Shown in pieces: positions 7,169 to 8,876 of a DNA stretch of 8,876 nt. Every line of letters begins with the position of its first letter. The stretch's first letter is position 1. A model generated the notes under the pieces. It was not told the origin of the DNA and made no database searches. It saw only the letters and a program-made list of their open reading frames with translations. A program made the translations under genes and the position numbers. Origin of the DNA: an uncultured Coriobacteriaceae bacterium (lineage in GTDB: Bacteria > Actinomycetota > Coriobacteriia > Coriobacteriales > Eggerthellaceae). The stretch spans positions 1-8,876 of the forward strand of contig CACXFZ010000071.1 in NCBI GenBank assembly GCA_902767025.1, in the 5' to 3' direction.

Positions 7169-7852
7169 TTACAGCTGCTTCAGCGTCGAGAGCGCGTCGG
7201 TGACCCGGTCGTTGTACGACGCCACGATGACCACATCGCCCGGGAAGATGCGCGTGCCCTCCTCGACCAGCTCCATGTCGTTTGACACCGAATCGGCATG
7301 GGACACCGCGATGAGCTGGATGCCCTCGGGGAAGGAGATGCTGGACAGGGACGCGCCCGAATCGTTGTCGTGGTGCTTCATGCGCGGCACCGTGACCTCG
7401 TTGAGCACGATGTTGCCCTGCGACATGCTCGACAGCACGCTGATGCCTCCGAGCAGGGCGTCTTCTTCGATGATGTGGGCGATCAGCGTCGTCGAGCTCA
7501 CGCATTCGATGCCCACTTCGCGGAAGATGCGCAGGTTCTTCGGGCTGTTGACGCGCGCGATGCAGCGCGGCACGTTGAACACGCGCGTGGCGATTTCGCA
7601 CGACACCAGGTTGGCGTCGTCCTTGCCGGTCGTGGACACGAACACGTCGGCCTGCCTGATGCCCGCATCCTCCTGGAAGTGGGACAGGCACCCGTCGCCG
7701 CCGATGACCAGCACCGGGCCCGACAGCGTCGACGAGAGACGGTCGGCCGTCGTGCGGTTCTGCTCGATGATGGCAACCTCGTTGCCCTTTTCCAGCATGC
7801 GGGCGGCCAGGTATTCGCCGATCTTGCCTCCGCCGTTGATGACGATGTACAT
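7169..7852 (-). CDS. trkA: TrkA/KtrA-family potassium uptake regulator, second of a pair
   Basis: A 227-residue cytoplasmic RCK (TrkA-N plus TrkA-C) protein. The Rossmann nucleotide-binding motif is GGGKIG (7-12), with acidic Glu30 (AIIEQN) at the end of the second strand, the residue that normally contacts the NAD(H) ribose. GGDGC (about 52-56), STTGKDDANLVSCEIA (about 74-89) and RVNSPKN follow the usual TrkA-N pattern, and the C-terminal part is the ligand-binding TrkA-C domain ending ISVLSS...VTDALSTLKQL. Its length is about half of E. coli TrkA and like single-domain KtrA. Start ATG at 7852 has GGAG (7862-7859) 6 nt upstream; that site begins on the last base of the upstream stop codon, and the gap is 9 nt, so the two genes are one operon. 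It should gate a TrkH/KtrB potassium channel encoded outside this window. Confidence 0.93.
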   Translation of the reverse strand: MYIVINGGGKIGEYLAARMLEKGNEVAIIEQNRTTADRLSSTLSGPVLVIGGDGCLSHFQEDAGIRQADVFVSTTGKDDANLVSCEIATRVFNVPRCIARVNSPKNLRIFREVGIECVSSTTLIAHIIEEDALLGGISVLSSMSQGNIVLNEVTVPRMKHHDNDSGASLSSISFPEGIQLIAVSHADSVSNDMELVEEGTRIFPGDVVIVASYNDRVTDALSTLKQL

Positions 7853-7861
7853 GGCGTGCTC

Positions 7862-8521
7862 CTATTCCTGAATCCAGCGCGTGAACTGCTCCACCAGGCC
7901 ATGGCGCACGCACGCGACCACCGAGTCGCCGTCGTAAAGGACGCTCTCGCCCGCCGGGATGGAGCTGGCGGACCCGTCTGCGCGCTCGAATGCCACGATG
8001 CGCACGTCGTGGGGCTTTTCCAAGTCGGACACGCGGATGCTCTTCAGGTCGTTGCCTGCAAGGTCGAGCGAGAAGCGCAGGATCTCGAAGTCGCCGAAGT
8101 TCTCGATGTGGCTGCCGTGGCCCGCCGATATCTTCGCGAACATGTCCTCGGCCACCAGCGACGTGCCGCAGACGTAGTCCAGTCCCAGCTGCTCGTAGGC
8201 GCGCTCGTGCTCGGGGTCGTACAGACGGGCGATCACGTGAGGCACGTGGTACAGGCGGCTTGCCACCTCCACGACCATCAGGTTGGCGTTGTCGTACTGC
8301 GTGACCGCCGCCACGCAGTCGCACGACTCGATGCCGGCGCGCTGGAGCACTTCCTCGTCGAAGCCAACGCCCTGGATGACCGACCCGTTGAACGAGCGGC
8401 CCAGGCTTGCGAACGCGTCGGGATCCTTGTCGATCACGCACACGTTGTTGTCTTCGGAAAGCAGGCCCGCCAACTGCGAACCCACGCGTCCGCATCCGAC
8501 AACGATGATATTGCTGCCCAT
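7862..8521 (-). CDS. trkA: TrkA/KtrA-family potassium uptake regulator, first of a pair
   Basis: A 219-residue single-unit RCK protein with TrkA-N and TrkA-C domains. The dinucleotide-binding loop is GCGRVG (9-14) and Asp31 in CVIDKD is the expected ribose-contacting acidic residue. VGFDEEVLQRAGIESCD and AVTQYDNANLMVVEVASRLY follow the family pattern. The usual GDG/GDA turn before the fourth strand reads GVG here. The C-terminal domain (about 135-219) ends LVEQFTRWIQE. ATG at 8521 is set by AAGGA (8532-8528) 6 nt upstream and a perfect TATAAT 28 nt upstream; the longer open frame back to 8845 is low-complexity and not credible. It shares little beyond family motifs with its downstream partner, so the pair probably makes two distinct subunits, or an ancestral split of the tandem TrkA found in enterobacteria. 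No channel gene is present here. Confidence 0.93.
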   Translation of the reverse strand: MGSNIIVVGCGRVGSQLAGLLSEDNNVCVIDKDPDAFASLGRSFNGSVIQGVGFDEEVLQRAGIESCDCVAAVTQYDNANLMVVEVASRLYHVPHVIARLYDPEHERAYEQLGLDYVCGTSLVAEDMFAKISAGHGSHIENFGDFEILRFSLDLAGNDLKSIRVSDLEKPHDVRIVAFERADGSASSIPAGESVLYDGDSVVACVRHGLVEQFTRWIQE

Positions 8522-8548
8522 CGCACATCCTTTCCATGTGATGCGCCC

Positions 8549-8554
8549 ATTATA
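8549..8554 (-). promoter_or_regulatory. -10 element of the TrkA operon promoter
   Basis: A perfect TATAAT on the minus strand, 27 nt before the first TrkA start codon, predicts a short leader of about 20 nt. No recognisable -35 hexamer exists at 16-18 nt; that position is G-rich (GGGGTG). It is not an extended -10 either, since GCG precedes it. An activator may be needed. Confidence 0.65.
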
Positions 8555-8576
8555 CGCCAGAGCCAGAACCCCACCC

Positions 8577-8718
8577 CGCCCGCAGGTTCCGCCAGGCCCC
8601 CGCGCGGCAAGCGAAGCAAAGCCGCGAACCAGGTCCAGAGAGCCAACAGCCCCCACCCCACTCCCCAGAGCCGCCAGGCAACAGCGCGGCCAGCGGAGCG
8701 TCGCCGCGCCCGCAGGTT
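8577..8718. repeat. Diverged hairpin-forming direct repeat with flanking 12-mers
   Basis: Two 38-nt copies (8589-8626 and 8671-8708) match at 30 of 38 positions by eye. Each begins CCGCCAGGC and contains a perfect inverted repeat with a 12-nt loop: CGCGGC/GCCGCG (8603-8608, 8621-8626) and GCGCGGC/GCCGCGC (8684-8690, 8703-8709). The loops share AGCG and AGC. The exact 12-mer CGCCCGCAGGTT occurs at 8577-8588, just before copy one, and at 8707-8718, at the end of copy two. No gene is credible across it. Confidence 0.6.
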
Positions 8719-8744
8719 GAAGGAGGCTGCAGCAGCAGTCAACC
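8715..8744. repeat. Nested inverted repeat
   Basis: GGTTGA (8715-8720) pairs with TCAACC (8739-8744), and inside them GCTG (8726-8729) pairs with CAGC (8733-8736), giving one hairpin with an asymmetric internal loop. No U-run follows on either strand. Confidence 0.4.
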
Positions 8745-8820
8745 CGGCAGGTCCAACAGGGCGCGCCACGAGATGCAGGTGGTCGAAGAGTCAGCGAGGC
8801 GCGTCCAGGTGCCCCGAATT

Positions 8821-8876
8821 GCCCCGCTCTCGGGGCCAAGCGCACTTGGGTGCGCGCAGAGCCCCGTAGTAGGGGC
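8821..8876. repeat. Chain of compact hairpins at the window end
   Basis: Three perfect inverted repeats nearly abut: GCCCCG-CTCT-CGGGGC (8821-8836), CCAAG-CGCA-CTTGG (8836-8849, sharing one base with the first) and GCCCC-GTAGTA-GGGGC (8861-8876), with the palindrome TGCGCGCA (8851-8858) between. GCCCCG also occurs at 8811-8816, which could compete for the first stem. There is no T-run within the window, so terminator function cannot be judged; the structure may continue past the edge. Confidence 0.5.

Larger units (their letters stand above)
8555..8876. other. Gene-free stretch upstream of the TrkA operon
   Basis: Open frames cross this 322-nt stretch on both strands, but their translations are low-complexity Ala/Arg/Pro or Gly-rich and none has a Shine-Dalgarno with a recognisable product. 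It holds the repeats and hairpins listed separately and is strongly C-rich on the plus strand, with runs such as 8650-8666. No RNA gene that I can recognise (tRNA, RNase P, tmRNA, SRP) is present. Confidence 0.6.

Noticed and set aside
7298..8869. Long plus-strand open frame opposite both TrkA genes
   Set aside because: Antisense shadow; Asp/His/Arg/Val-rich low-complexity translation, with real TrkA proteins on the minus strand.
1..8876. CRISPR array, insertion sequence, integrase or phage genes
   Set aside because: No regularly spaced repeats of CRISPR type and no transposase, recombinase or phage structural motif in any frame I read.

Overview
This is a GC-rich bacterial chromosomal window with short gaps, strong Shine-Dalgarno sequences and TTG/GTG-capable starts. 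Several features suggest a high-GC Gram-positive, most likely a Coriobacteriia/Eggerthellaceae-type gut actinobacterium: a Tat-signal protein, a surface C1-family protease with a sortase-like C-terminal tail, and a two-gene single-domain TrkA pair. The taxonomic call is inference from gene content and style; no rRNA or other marker gene is present.

Layout. (1) 16-1449 (+): exported or membrane-anchored protein with a twin-arginine signal, function unknown. (2) 1446-3737 (-): large secreted papain-fold (C1) protease with a lectin-like domain, an Ala/Pro linker and a C-terminal wall-anchor-like tail. It converges on gene 1, and both stop codons lie in one CTAG palindrome. (3) 3727-5070 (-): purB, adenylosuccinate lyase; its end overlaps the protease start by 11 nt. 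(4) 5071-5215: purB promoter and leader, plus a small intrinsic terminator for the next gene. (5) 5216-6793 (-): PcfJ-domain protein with two CPHC zinc-ligand pairs, function unknown. (6) 6794-7168: gap of 375 nt with a candidate promoter followed by at least five perfect or near-perfect hairpins, a possible structured 5' leader of the PcfJ-like gene. (7) 7169-7852 and 7862-8521 (-): two single-domain TrkA/KtrA-type potassium-uptake regulators in an operon, with a perfect TATAAT upstream. (8) 8555-8876: gap with no credible gene, holding a diverged 38-nt hairpin repeat, a 12-nt exact repeat and a chain of compact hairpins.

How the genes work together. The two TrkA proteins probably form a NAD(H)/nucleotide-sensing cytoplasmic gating ring for a TrkH/KtrB channel encoded elsewhere. 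purB is housekeeping purine synthesis, and the surface protease appears to be translated from the same transcript. The convergent Tat protein and the protease are both exported, but no functional link can be shown from sequence. No CRISPR array, tRNA, rRNA, transposase or phage gene is visible. The least explained parts are the hairpin-rich gap upstream of the PcfJ-like gene and the repeat/hairpin region at the right end.
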